Source: Nonomuraea sp. SYSU D8015
GTDB taxonomy: Bacteria; Actinomycetota; Actinomycetes; Streptosporangiales; Streptosporangiaceae
Assembly: GCF_008065375.1 (NCBI RefSeq)
Contig: NZ_VJYI01000006.1
Location: 434,001 to 498,000, forward strand
Length of the DNA: 64,000 bases
Direction of reading: 5' to 3'
The stretch's first letter is position 1, and the number at the start of each line of letters is the position of its first letter. Below the pieces are notes generated by a model that had not been told where the DNA came from, did not search any database, and saw only the letters and a list, made by a program, of their open reading frames with translations. Below are positions 18,265-26,211 of the stretch, piece by piece. A program made the position numbers and the translations under genes.

Positions 18265-19540
18265 GCGCGCCGGTGAGTGACAGCGCCAGGGCCCGCAGGC
18301 CGTGGTCGAGGTCGGTCTCGGGGATGTTCAGCGCCGGGCGCAGCCGTACGGAACGAGGCCCGCAGGGCAGCACCAACACGCCGTGATCCTCCCTGAGCCT
18401 GGTCACCAGGGCGTCGCGGGCGGCCTGGTCGGGCAGGTCGAACGCGCACATCAGGCCGCGCCCCCGGACGTGGGACAGCCGCTCCGGGTGCTCGGCCTCC
18501 AGCTTGGTGAGGCGTTCGAGCAGCAGGTTGCCGAGCGTGGCGGCCCGCCGGATGAGGCCGTCGCGCTCGATGATCTCCAGGATGCCCCGGCTGCGGACCA
18601 TGTCGATCAGGCCGCCGCCCCACGTCGAGTTGATCCGGCCGCTCAGCTGGAACACGTTGTCGGGCACCTGGTCGACTCTGCGGCCCGCCATGATGCCGCC
18701 GACCTGCACCTTCTTGGCGAACGCCACCACGTCCGGCTCCAGCCCGAGCTGCTGGTAGGCCCACGGCGTCCCGGTCGTCCCGCCGCCGGTCTGGACCTCG
18801 TCGAGGATGAACAGCGCGTCGTAGTCGTGGCACAGACGCTGCATGGCCTGCAGGAACTCCGGCCGCATGTGGTTGTCGCCGCCCTCGCCCTGGATGGGCT
18901 CGGCGATGAAGCAGGCGATGTCGTGCGGATGGCGCTCGAACGCCTCCCGTGCCTGCGCCAGCGCGCGTTCCTCGGCCGCCTCGACGTCGCCGAAGTGGAT
19001 GGCGGGCACGTCGATGCGCGGCCAGTCGAACGTGGGGAAGCGGTCGGTCTTGGCCGGCTCGGTGTTGGTCAGGCTCATGGTGTAGCCGCTGCGCCCGTGG
19101 AAGGCCTTGGTCAGGTGGAGGACCTTGGTGCCCAGCTCGCGGGGGCGGCCCGCGGCCTCGTTGCGGCGGCTCTTCCAGTCGAAGGCGGTCTTGAGCGCGT
19201 TCTCGACGGCCAGGGCGCCGCCCTCGACGAAGAACAGGTGCGGCAGCTCCGGGTCGCCGAGCACGCGGACGAAGGTGTCGACGAAGTCGGCCAGGTGCTC
19301 GGTGTACATGTCGGGGTTGGCGGGCTTGTTGCGCGCGACCTGGCCGAGCAACTGGACGAAGTCGGGGTCGAAGGGAGGGTTCACGCCGAGCGGCGCGGAG
19401 GCGAAGAACGTGTAGAAGTCCAGATAACGGCGGCCGTTTCGGGCGTCGACGAGCCATGAACCGCGGCTGAGCTCGAGGTCGAGCACGAGACGGTAACCGT
19501 CGACGAGCAGGTGGCGGGCAAGGCGGGTGTGTACGTCCAT
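18254..19540 (-). CDS. lat: L-lysine 6-transaminase
   Basis: A 428-residue class III PLP aminotransferase. YTFFASAPLGVNPPFDPDF, FVEGGALAVENALKTAFDWK, FHGRSGYTMSLTNT and GEGGDNHM are characteristic of lysine epsilon-aminotransferase, which gives piperideine-6-carboxylate and glutamate. FAKKVQVGG holds the Schiff-base lysine, and ILDEVQTGGG the cofactor Asp. Known roles are lysine catabolism and supply of alpha-aminoadipate; the dehydrogenase for the next step and an Lrp regulator are absent from this window. The 98-bp leader carries a long inverted repeat whose proximal arm covers the ribosome site. Confidence 0.9.
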   Translation of the reverse strand: MDVHTRLARHLLVDGYRLVLDLELSRGSWLVDARNGRRYLDFYTFFASAPLGVNPPFDPDFVQLLGQVARNKPANPDMYTEHLADFVDTFVRVLGDPELPHLFFVEGGALAVENALKTAFDWKSRRNEAAGRPRELGTKVLHLTKAFHGRSGYTMSLTNTEPAKTDRFPTFDWPRIDVPAIHFGDVEAAEERALAQAREAFERHPHDIACFIAEPIQGEGGDNHMRPEFLQAMQRLCHDYDALFILDEVQTGGGTTGTPWAYQQLGLEPDVVAFAKKVQVGGIMAGRRVDQVPDNVFQLSGRINSTWGGGLIDMVRSRGILEIIERDGLIRRAATLGNLLLERLTKLEAEHPERLSHVRGRGLMCAFDLPDQAARDALVTRLREDHGVLVLPCGPRSVRLRPALNIPETDLDHGLRALALSLTGALTG

Positions 19541-19545
19541 GTCGC

Positions 19546-19634
19546 CTCCACTGTGGGCAGATGGGTCGCACGTTCCTTCGGGGGAACGCCGTCACATGCG
19601 TAAAATTTACGGTACATCTACCCACAGAGTGGAG
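19546..19634 (-). promoter_or_regulatory. Long imperfect inverted repeat in the lat leader
   Basis: Arms at 19615-19634 and 19546-19563 can pair over 18 bp, with one G-U pair and a two-base bulge, around a 51-base loop. The proximal arm ends in the GGAG of the lat ribosome site (6 bases before the ATG). The loop contains CGTAAAATTTACG (19599-19611), itself a palindrome. If the transcript begins upstream of 19634, for example by readthrough from the hemolysin-III gene, the hairpin would sequester the start of lat. Confidence 0.45.
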
Positions 19635-19638
19635 TTCT

Positions 19639-20286
19639 TTATGCGTGGGAGTAGACCACGATCGACACCGCGATGTACTGGACGAGGTATGCGGCGATGG
19701 TGAACGCGTGGAACACCTCGTGGAAGCCGAACCAGCGGGGCGAGGGATCCGGACGGCGCATCCCGTACACGATCGCCCCGGCCGAGTAGAACACGCCGCC
19801 GACGGCCACCAGTACGACGGCGGCCACGCCCGCGCCCTCCAGGAGTTGCGGCATGACGAAGATCGCCGTCCAGCCGAGCGCCAGGTAGAGGACGGTGTAG
19901 AGCCAGCGCGGGGCGTTCATCCAGAACATCCGGAACAGCACCCCCGCCAGCGCGCCTCCCCAGATCACGCTCAGCACCGCCACCCGGGCCGCCCCGCCGA
20001 GGGCCAGCAGGGCGAAAGGCGTGTAGGTGCCCGCGATGATCAAGTAGATGTTGGCGTGATCGAAACGGCGCAGGAACTCCGCCAGCCGCGGGCCGAGCGT
20101 GCTGCGGTGATAGGTCGCCGAAATGCCGAACAACAGAGCCGAGGTGATCGCGTAGACGGAGGAGGCCAGACGGGCCTGCAACGTCGGGCCGAGCGCCACG
20201 AGCACGAAACCCGCGACCAAGGTCACGGGCAGTGCTCCAGTGTGCAACCAGCCTCGCAGCCTGGGCTTAACGGTGATGGTCGTCAT
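19639..20286 (-). CDS. Hemolysin III (YqfA/PAQR-like) family membrane protein
   Basis: 215 residues with about seven membrane helices. HRGW-type openings are replaced by RLRGWLHTGALPVTLVAGFVL; ATYHRS, RFDHANIYLIIAGTYTPFAL and FHEVFHAFTIAAY are the PAQR/HlyIII signatures, with His residues in the positions that bind zinc in the superfamily. PAQR relatives are putative hydrolases; haemolysis is a historical name. The ATG at 20286 is 2 bp from a perfect 20-bp palindrome and has no clear Shine-Dalgarno. It follows the penicillin-binding protein gene by 35 bp on the same strand. Confidence 0.9.
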   Translation of the reverse strand: MTTITVKPRLRGWLHTGALPVTLVAGFVLVALGPTLQARLASSVYAITSALLFGISATYHRSTLGPRLAEFLRRFDHANIYLIIAGTYTPFALLALGGAARVAVLSVIWGGALAGVLFRMFWMNAPRWLYTVLYLALGWTAIFVMPQLLEGAGVAAVVLVAVGGVFYSAGAIVYGMRRPDPSPRWFGFHEVFHAFTIAAYLVQYIAVSIVVYSHA

Positions 20287-20288
20287 GA

Positions 20289-20325
20289 AACCTACGGTAC
20301 CGTAGGTTACCCCACCGTAGGTTAC
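20289..20325. promoter_or_regulatory. Perfect 20-bp palindrome plus third half-site before the hemolysin III gene
   Basis: AACCTACGGTACCGTAGGTT (20289-20308) is fully self-complementary. The half ACCGTAGGTTAC recurs in direct orientation at 20314-20325, 15 bp from its copy at 20299-20310. It fills the 35-bp gap between the penicillin-binding protein stop and the hemolysin III start. The geometry suits a TetR-type dimer with a second weaker site; the regulator is not known. Confidence 0.65.
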
Positions 20326-21860
20326 AACCCGTTCAGGAAGCGCGCGGCGATGGGCACGGCGGTTCCGCGGCCTGACCCGCCGTGCCGTACGAACACGCAA
20401 AAGGCCAGGTCGTCGTCGCTGTAGCCGATGAACCAGGCGTGCGGCTCCAGGCCCTCGCCGACCTCGGCCGTGCCGGTCTTGCCCGCCACGCCCTCCGGGA
20501 GTCCGAGGTTCGCGGCGGTGCCGTAGTCGACCACGGCGGTCATCATGTCCCTGAGCGCCGTCACGACCCCTTCGTCCATGGGCGCGTCCTCGGGCGGCGT
20601 GCCCTCGACGCGGCTCACCTGGTCCTTCGACAGCAGCCTGGGCGAGCGCCAGGTGCCGCTCTGCACGGCGGCGGCGAGCGCGGCCATGCAGAGCGGGCTG
20701 GCGACGACCTGGCCCTGGCCGATGGAGTTCTCGCCGAAGAGGTTCATGTCCTCGGTCGCCCGCACGTCTCCGCAGGTGCCGCGGATGCCGGTCACGAACG
20801 GCCTGGCGAACCCCCACTCGGCCGCCGTCTCCGCGAGGTCCTTCGAGCTCAGCCTGGTGGTGGCCTGCTCGACGAACGTCGTGTTGCAGGAGTGCGCGAA
20901 CGCCTCGGTGAAGGTGATGAGGCCGCGATCCACGTCGCCGTCGTTGTTGAAGGCCCGGAATCCTGGGATGGCGTACGTGCCGGGGCACGCGACCTCGGCC
21001 GACGGGCCGAGACCGCTCTTGAGCAGCGCCGCCGCCGTGATCGTCTTGAAGATGGAGCCGGGCGGGAAGGTGTCCACCACCGCGCTGTAGTTGTCCTCCA
21101 GGCGGTCGGCCAGACCGAGGATCTCGCCGGTGCTCGGCCGGATGACCACGATCGCGGAGTCCGCGACCCCGTCCAGCGCCCGGGCGGCCGCCGCCTGGAC
21201 CGGGCGCGACAGCGTCGTGCGCTCGACGTTCGCCTCGGGCCGCTTGCTCAGCAGCGGCTTGTCCGGCTGTCCCGGTGCCTTCAGCACCAGCTGCCAGCCG
21301 CGGTTGACCTCCTCGAACTCCGGCTTGAGCGGGTCGAGGTACGCCTCCGCGTAGCTGTCGTTGGGGATCTTCGCGCCCTCTGTGGTGACGAACTCGACCG
21401 CCGACGTCTCGAGCTCGCCCAGCTCCAGCCGGCCGCCGTCCTTGAGCAGCGGGTGGAGCGTCTCCGGCGTCCACAACACCTTCCAGGCCCGGTCCCGCAC
21501 GCCCAGCCGCAACGTGCTGTCGAACGGCCACGCCCCGAACTCGGCGAGCTCCCGCACCCCCTCGAACGGCACCTCGGCGGCTCCGTCCCCCAGGCTCTTC
21601 AACGGCCCGGGGGCCAGCTCGATGGACTGGACGTGCAACTCCTCGGACAAGGCGCGATGCCGGGCGATGAAATCAGGGGGCGGCTGGTACACCAGCCGTG
21701 CCATGGTGGTGACGTCCCCCTTGCGCCATGCGTCGAAGTACTCGGCCGCGGTCCGCGAGGCGGTCCCTTTGACCCGGTTCGACGCCAGCACCGCGAACGC
21801 CGACGCCCCGACTATCGCGACAACCGCGATGACGAGCACAATCAGCCTTCTGCGTCGCAT
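20322..21860 (-). CDS. Penicillin-binding protein with MecA_N/NTF2-like domain (transpeptidase)
   Basis: 512 residues from ATG 21860 (GGGAG upstream). An N-terminal membrane anchor (LIVLVIAVVAIVGASAFAVLA) precedes an NTF2-like MecA_N segment (ASRTAAEYFDAWRKGDVTTM). The transpeptidase domain has FPPGSIFKT (SxxK), HSCNTT (SxN) and AGKTGTAE (KTG). It crosslinks peptidoglycan outside the membrane and belongs to the PBP2a-like/PbpA group. Its start is only 25 bp from the divergent methyltransferase-like start, so promoters must sit inside or very close to coding sequence. Confidence 0.88.
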   Translation of the reverse strand: MRRRRLIVLVIAVVAIVGASAFAVLASNRVKGTASRTAAEYFDAWRKGDVTTMARLVYQPPPDFIARHRALSEELHVQSIELAPGPLKSLGDGAAEVPFEGVRELAEFGAWPFDSTLRLGVRDRAWKVLWTPETLHPLLKDGGRLELGELETSAVEFVTTEGAKIPNDSYAEAYLDPLKPEFEEVNRGWQLVLKAPGQPDKPLLSKRPEANVERTTLSRPVQAAAARALDGVADSAIVVIRPSTGEILGLADRLEDNYSAVVDTFPPGSIFKTITAAALLKSGLGPSAEVACPGTYAIPGFRAFNNDGDVDRGLITFTEAFAHSCNTTFVEQATTRLSSKDLAETAAEWGFARPFVTGIRGTCGDVRATEDMNLFGENSIGQGQVVASPLCMAALAAAVQSGTWRSPRLLSKDQVSRVEGTPPEDAPMDEGVVTALRDMMTAVVDYGTAANLGLPEGVAGKTGTAEVGEGLEPHAWFIGYSDDDLAFCVFVRHGGSGRGTAVPIAARFLNGL

Positions 21861-21885
21861 ACCGTTTCTCCCAGGAGGGATCAGC

Positions 21886-22731
21886 GTGACACGTGGACAG
21901 CGGCAACCGATGCCTGGCCTGTATCCGGTGACGTTCGGCGAGGTCGAACTCCTCCGGGACCTGGACAGGCAGGACGGCTGGGTGCTGTCCAAGGATGGCG
22001 TACCTCAGTCATATGTTGATCTGAAAGACCCGACATTTCTGGAATTCGAATACGTCCGTCTCATGGCGGACGTGATCGACCTCCTCGACGAGGGTCCGCT
22101 CAGCTGTGTCCACGTGGGCGGCGGCGCCTGCACGATCCCCCGCTACGTCGCCGCCACCCGGCCCGGCTCCAGGCACATCGTGATCGAGCCCGACGGCCTG
22201 CTGGTCGACCTGGTGCGCCAGCAGCTCGACCTGCGCTCGGTGCCCCGGCTGAAGGTCATCGTCGAGGGCGGCCGCGAGGGCACGGCGAAGGTGTGGGACG
22301 CCTCGGCGGATCTGGTCGTGCTGGACGCGTTCACGGGGGCGACGATGCCGGTGGAACTCGCCACGACCGAGTACATGGGAGACATCGCCAGGGTGCTGCG
22401 CCCGGACGGCACCCTGCTGATCAACATGGCGGACGGCAAGGGGCTGGCCTTCGCCAAGCGCCTGCTGGCGACGGTGACCGAAGCCTTCCGGCACGTGGCG
22501 CTGCTGGCCGAGCCGGGGATCATGCGGGGGCGGCGCTTCGGCAACCTGATTGTGGCGGCGTCGCGGACGGACCTGCCGGTGGACCTGCTCACTCGGCGGG
22601 CGGCGGGCGGGCTGACGCAGGCCAGGTGCGTGCAGGGGGAGGCGCTGAGCAATTTCATCGCCGGCGCGCGCCCCATCAAGGACGGCGATGCGGTGTTAGC
22701 CCCGGTCCCCCCACCCGCCGTCTTCGGCTAG
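21886..22731 (+). CDS. Spermidine synthase-like (fused-domain type) SAM-binding protein
   Basis: 281 residues from GTG 21886 with AGGAGG 7 bases upstream; an ATG 8 codons later is an alternative. It has a Rossmann fold: VHVGGGACTIPRYVAATRPGS corresponds to the SAM/dcSAM-binding loop and VIEP ends strand 2, with LVVLDAFTG as the strand 4 acidic motif. Actinobacterial proteins of this type are annotated as spermidine synthase-like, but catalytic residues for polyamine binding are not assured, so an orphan methyltransferase is equally possible. A strong hairpin lies at its stop codon. Confidence 0.75.
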   Translation: MTRGQRQPMPGLYPVTFGEVELLRDLDRQDGWVLSKDGVPQSYVDLKDPTFLEFEYVRLMADVIDLLDEGPLSCVHVGGGACTIPRYVAATRPGSRHIVIEPDGLLVDLVRQQLDLRSVPRLKVIVEGGREGTAKVWDASADLVVLDAFTGATMPVELATTEYMGDIARVLRPDGTLLINMADGKGLAFAKRLLATVTEAFRHVALLAEPGIMRGRRFGNLIVAASRTDLPVDLLTRRAAGGLTQARCVQGEALSNFIAGARPIKDGDAVLAPVPPPAVFG

Positions 22732-22756
22732 CGCGAGGGGCCTCAGCCCCTCGCGC
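22731..22756. terminator. GC-rich hairpin between convergent genes
   Basis: GCGCGAGGGGC (22731-22741), loop CTCA and GCCCCTCGCGC (22746-22756) form a perfect 11-bp stem right at the stop of the + strand gene and 6 bp before the end of the minus strand gene. There is no U-tract, as is common for actinomycete terminators. It is probably bidirectional. Confidence 0.7.
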
Positions 22757-22762
22757 GGAATC

Positions 22763-24151
22763 TCAGGTGCCCCTGCCGGACCACTTGATCTCGTAGGGCG
22801 CCAGCGTGACCTGGCGGCCGTCGACCGTGGCCGTCACCTGCTCATCGGACGTGTTCACCATCACGACCTGGCGCTCCTGACCCAGGACCTTGACCCGCTC
22901 GTCGGACGACTGCACCTCGGCCAACGCCACCCCCGACGGGAACCACTTCGTGAAGCCGCTCAGCAGCCCGGCCATCGGCATCTCGTCGCCGGACTTCGGG
23001 GCCCACAGGCAGCCGGCGCACTCGCCCGCCTCCTTCTGCTGCGGGTTCCAGTAGAGCGCCGTCGTCACGCCGCTCCTGGCGAACTCCATGAGGGCCGTCG
23101 CCTGCACGGCCGTGCGCTTCTTCTCCGACCACCCGGAGTTCTCCGGCTCCACGTACCACTCGGCCCACCACACCGGCAGGTTGTCGCTCTTCTCGCGCAG
23201 CCACGTCGTGATCGCGCTGAACTTGGCCTGCGCGGCGAAGTCGTCGGGGACGTTGCCCTTGTCGTTCGTCATGGAGGCGCCGTCGACCACGATGAAGTCG
23301 GCGCCCTTCTTGTTGGCGATCCAGTATTCGATGGCCTCCAGCGCCCGCTGGTCGATCGTTCCCCACGGGCCCTTCAGCTCAGAGGGGCGAGGGGAGCGGG
23401 CGTTGCTCTCGACCGGGATGTACGGCCCTCCGACCTGGATGTCCTTGTTCACCTTCTTGAGGGCCGTGTAGACCTTGTTGTACATCTCGGTGTAGCCCCT
23501 GGCATCCCACTGGTTCGTGGCCGGGTCCCAGAAGCCCTTGAACTCGTTCCACACCATGTAGTGCTTGACGGTCGGATACTGCTTGGCCACCTGGACGGCC
23601 AGCTTGGCGAAGTCGTCGAAGTGCTCGGGCTCGGGGGCGACCGTGTGGTTCTTGCTCCAGTCCGTGCGGCCGGCCTGCCCGCCCTTCATCCAGTCGGGCG
23701 CGCAGCACAGCGTGATCACGGGCACCGCCCGGGACGACGCCATGAACTTGAGCCGCCGGTCGAGGTCGCGGAAGTAGAACTGGCCCGGGCTCGGCTCCGG
23801 GTTGCCGACGCCCCAGCCCATGATGTGCTGGTTCTGCAGCATCGGGACCCGGCCGAGCACACCCCTGGCCTGCTCGACGACGTCCTGCGGCTCGTTGTCG
23901 GCGCTGAACTGGGTGTGCGTGACGCCCCAGCGCGGCCAGCTCTCCAGCGCCGGCGGCTGCTCCAGCTCGGGCGCGGGCGAGGTGGGCACCTTCGTGGCCA
24001 CCTCGCCGCCGACGAACGCGGTGCGGGGCTTGGATCGAACGGAGGCGTACACCATGATGCCCGCCACTAGGACGACCGCGAGGATTCCTGCTCCGAGTGC
24101 AAGCGGCCAGGGCGATCGTCGGCGCGCGTGTCGGCCGTCGGTCGGGATCAC
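22763..24151 (-). CDS. Membrane-anchored glycoside hydrolase (GH39/GH5-like TIM barrel)
   Basis: 462 residues. An arginine-rich N-terminus and one membrane helix (about 16-36) anchor the protein with its catalytic part outside. The barrel shows HYMVWNEFKGFW with the acid/base Glu in an NE pair, and VWWAEWYVEPEN, in which Glu is the candidate nucleophile, the clan A pattern. A beta-sandwich-like tail (about 415-462) follows. GH39-type xylosidase or iduronidase relatives are the best guess; the substrate is unknown. It could trim plant or self polysaccharide at the cell surface. Confidence 0.75.
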   Translation of the reverse strand: MIPTDGRHARRRSPWPLALGAGILAVVLVAGIMVYASVRSKPRTAFVGGEVATKVPTSPAPELEQPPALESWPRWGVTHTQFSADNEPQDVVEQARGVLGRVPMLQNQHIMGWGVGNPEPSPGQFYFRDLDRRLKFMASSRAVPVITLCCAPDWMKGGQAGRTDWSKNHTVAPEPEHFDDFAKLAVQVAKQYPTVKHYMVWNEFKGFWDPATNQWDARGYTEMYNKVYTALKKVNKDIQVGGPYIPVESNARSPRPSELKGPWGTIDQRALEAIEYWIANKKGADFIVVDGASMTNDKGNVPDDFAAQAKFSAITTWLREKSDNLPVWWAEWYVEPENSGWSEKKRTAVQATALMEFARSGVTTALYWNPQQKEAGECAGCLWAPKSGDEMPMAGLLSGFTKWFPSGVALAEVQSSDERVKVLGQERQVVMVNTSDEQVTATVDGRQVTLAPYEIKWSGRGT

Positions 24152-24243
24152 TGAAGGCTCCTCACGGGTCGCGGACGTAACCGAGGCTGAGTCGTGGCCC
24201 AGCCCTCTTTACGTTAGTCGTCCCTCTTGCAAGCGACTTGCCA

Positions 24244-24996
24244 TCAATCGACGCGAGGCGGCAGTTGTCCGCCCGCGGGGCCGGGAACTCCGGCGTAGCG
24301 GTACGGAACCGGCGGCCGGCCCGGCTGGACGATGAGGAGGGTGCCGGGAGTGTCGGTGTAGAAGGCGGACTCGACGGCGGCGGCCACGTCCTCGGCCGTC
24401 AGCAGCGGGAACCCGGCGTTGACGAACAGCTCCCGCGCCTCGGCCACCAGGGGCGTGTCGGTGAAGCCGGGGCAGACGGCGCTGATCCGGACGTTCCGCG
24501 CCGCCAAGGGCTCGGCCAGGGCCCTGACCAGACCGACGACGGCGTGCTTGGTCATGGTGTAGATCGGGTCGCCGGAGTAGCCCACGAGGCCGGCCAGCGA
24601 CGAGGTGACGACGATGGCGCCGCCGCCGGAGCGCACCAGCAGCGGCACGGCGGCGCGTACGCCGAAGACCACGCCGTCCACGTTGACGCCCACGACCTGG
24701 CGGTAGCGCGCCGGGTCGAAGTCGGTGACGTCGACGTCCCCCTTGATCCCGGCGTTGAGGTGCACCAGGTCGAGCCGGCCGTAGCGCCGCTCGGCCAGCG
24801 CCACGGCCTCGAGCGAGGCCTCCTCGGCGCTGACGTCGGCCGCCAGCCACGCGCCGTCCACCTCTTTGGCCAGCCGCTCGACCCCCTCGGCGTCGAGGTC
24901 GACGAGGACGCACCTGACGCCGCCCGCCGACAGGCGCCGCGCCGTGGCGGCGCCGATGCCGCTCGCCGCTCCGGTGATCAGTGCAACTGTGCTCAT
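24244..24996 (-). CDS. SDR family oxidoreductase
   Basis: 250 residues from ATG 24996 (AAGGAG upstream). TGAASGIGAATA is the classical SDR nucleotide motif, NAG appears as LNAGIKG, and the catalytic set is S (VTSSLAG) with YTMTK (Y-x3-K). Asp36-Asp38 after the second strand (LVDLDAEG) favours NAD over NADP. Substrate unknown. It lies 34 bp after the phosphotransferase gene on the same strand and is probably cotranscribed; such pairs occur with acyl-CoA metabolism genes. Confidence 0.9.
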   Translation of the reverse strand: MSTVALITGAASGIGAATARRLSAGGVRCVLVDLDAEGVERLAKEVDGAWLAADVSAEEASLEAVALAERRYGRLDLVHLNAGIKGDVDVTDFDPARYRQVVGVNVDGVVFGVRAAVPLLVRSGGGAIVVTSSLAGLVGYSGDPIYTMTKHAVVGLVRALAEPLAARNVRISAVCPGFTDTPLVAEARELFVNAGFPLLTAEDVAAAVESAFYTDTPGTLLIVQPGRPPVPYRYAGVPGPAGGQLPPRVD

Positions 24997-25030
24997 GGCG
25001 CTCGCTCCTTGCGGATCCTGGTGACGACGT

Positions 25031-26056
25031 TCAGGGCTGGTCGAGCATGCGGTGCGCGCGGGAGACCAACGTCGGTACGGCGGATCCGATGCGGTCGAAT
25101 CCCTCCCCCACGGTCTTACCCTGCCGGAAGCGCGCGTGGATACCCTCCACGATGACGGCCAGCTTGAAGTTACCGAAGGCCACATAGAACCCAAGATCCG
25201 AAATATCACGCCCAGACACCTTCGTGTAGTGCTGGGCGAACTCGGCGGCGTTCATGAACCCCGGCGCCACCGTCACGTCCCCCGCCACCGGGATCGTCGC
25301 CCGCTCCTCGTCCCCCCGATCGTGCCAGTACGTCAGCGTCAGCCCCAGGTCCGCGAGCGGGTCGCCGAGGGTGGACATCTCCCAGTCCACCACCGCCATG
25401 ATCTCCATGTCGCCGGGCCGGATCAGCGTGTTGTCCAGCCGGTAGTCTCCGTGCACCAGCGTGCCCGCGGTCTCGGCCGGCAGCCGCTCCCGCAGCCGCT
25501 CCACGAGCCGGTCGTACTCCGGCAGGTCGGCCGTCTTCGACCGCTCCCACTGCTGGCACCACCGGTCGAGCTGCCGGGACATGTACCCCTCGGGCCGCCC
25601 GAAGTCGCCCAGCCCCACCTCGCGGTAGTCCACGGCGTGGATGGCGGCCAGCACCTCGGCCAGCCGCTCCGACAGCCGCCGCGCCTGCTCCGGCGGCGGG
25701 TCGCCGAGCTGTTCCCTGGTCCGCACGGCGGCGCCTTCCACGTACCCCATGAGGTAGAACGGCGCCCCGATCACGTCCTCGTCGCCGCAGAACGCGACCG
25801 GCTCGGGCACCGGCACGGGCGTCGGTGCGAGGGCCGAGATGACCCGCCACTCGCGCCGCATGTCATGCGCGGTGGGCAGCACGTGGCCGAGGGGAGGGCG
25901 GCGCAGCACCAGCCGGCGCTCGCGCGCCTCGACCAGATAGGTCAGGTTCGACCGGCCACCGGAGATGAGGGAGACGGACTGGAGCTCGCCCGCGTCGGGC
26001 ACGTTCCGGCCCATCCACGCGACCAGGCGGGGCCGGTCAATGCCAGGTACGGTCAT
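25031..26056 (-). CDS. Phosphotransferase family protein (APH/ACAD10-type)
   Basis: 341 residues from ATG 26056; a TTG two codons earlier is possible. The aminoglycoside phosphotransferase fold is shown by GGRSNLTYLV, LVHGDYRLDNTLI (catalytic Asp and Asn) and VVDWEMSTLGDPLADL (metal Asp). It is closer to the acyl-CoA dehydrogenase-associated ACAD10/11 kinase-like proteins than to resistance enzymes; those phosphorylate 4-hydroxyacyl-CoA. No Shine-Dalgarno is present, and TCTAAT ends 8 bp before the ATG, suggesting a nearly leaderless message. The downstream SDR gene is probably in the same operon. Confidence 0.85.
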   Translation of the reverse strand: MTVPGIDRPRLVAWMGRNVPDAGELQSVSLISGGRSNLTYLVEARERRLVLRRPPLGHVLPTAHDMRREWRVISALAPTPVPVPEPVAFCGDEDVIGAPFYLMGYVEGAAVRTREQLGDPPPEQARRLSERLAEVLAAIHAVDYREVGLGDFGRPEGYMSRQLDRWCQQWERSKTADLPEYDRLVERLRERLPAETAGTLVHGDYRLDNTLIRPGDMEIMAVVDWEMSTLGDPLADLGLTLTYWHDRGDEERATIPVAGDVTVAPGFMNAAEFAQHYTKVSGRDISDLGFYVAFGNFKLAVIVEGIHARFRQGKTVGEGFDRIGSAVPTLVSRAHRMLDQP

Positions 26057-26211
26057 GGACAAACATTAGAACGTCACTCGGTCCTGAAAACCAGCTGCCA
26101 GTTCTGTAACGTTCCGGAGCTGCGTGGATGACCATTGGCGAGATCCCTTACCCTGGGTAAATACATGTCTGCCAGCATGCTGGAACCCGAGCATGCCGTC
26201 AGTGGGAGCCC

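Noticed and set aside
25031..26056. Aminoglycoside resistance kinase
   Set aside because: The motif set and the adjacent SDR gene fit the ACAD10-like group of acyl metabolism instead.
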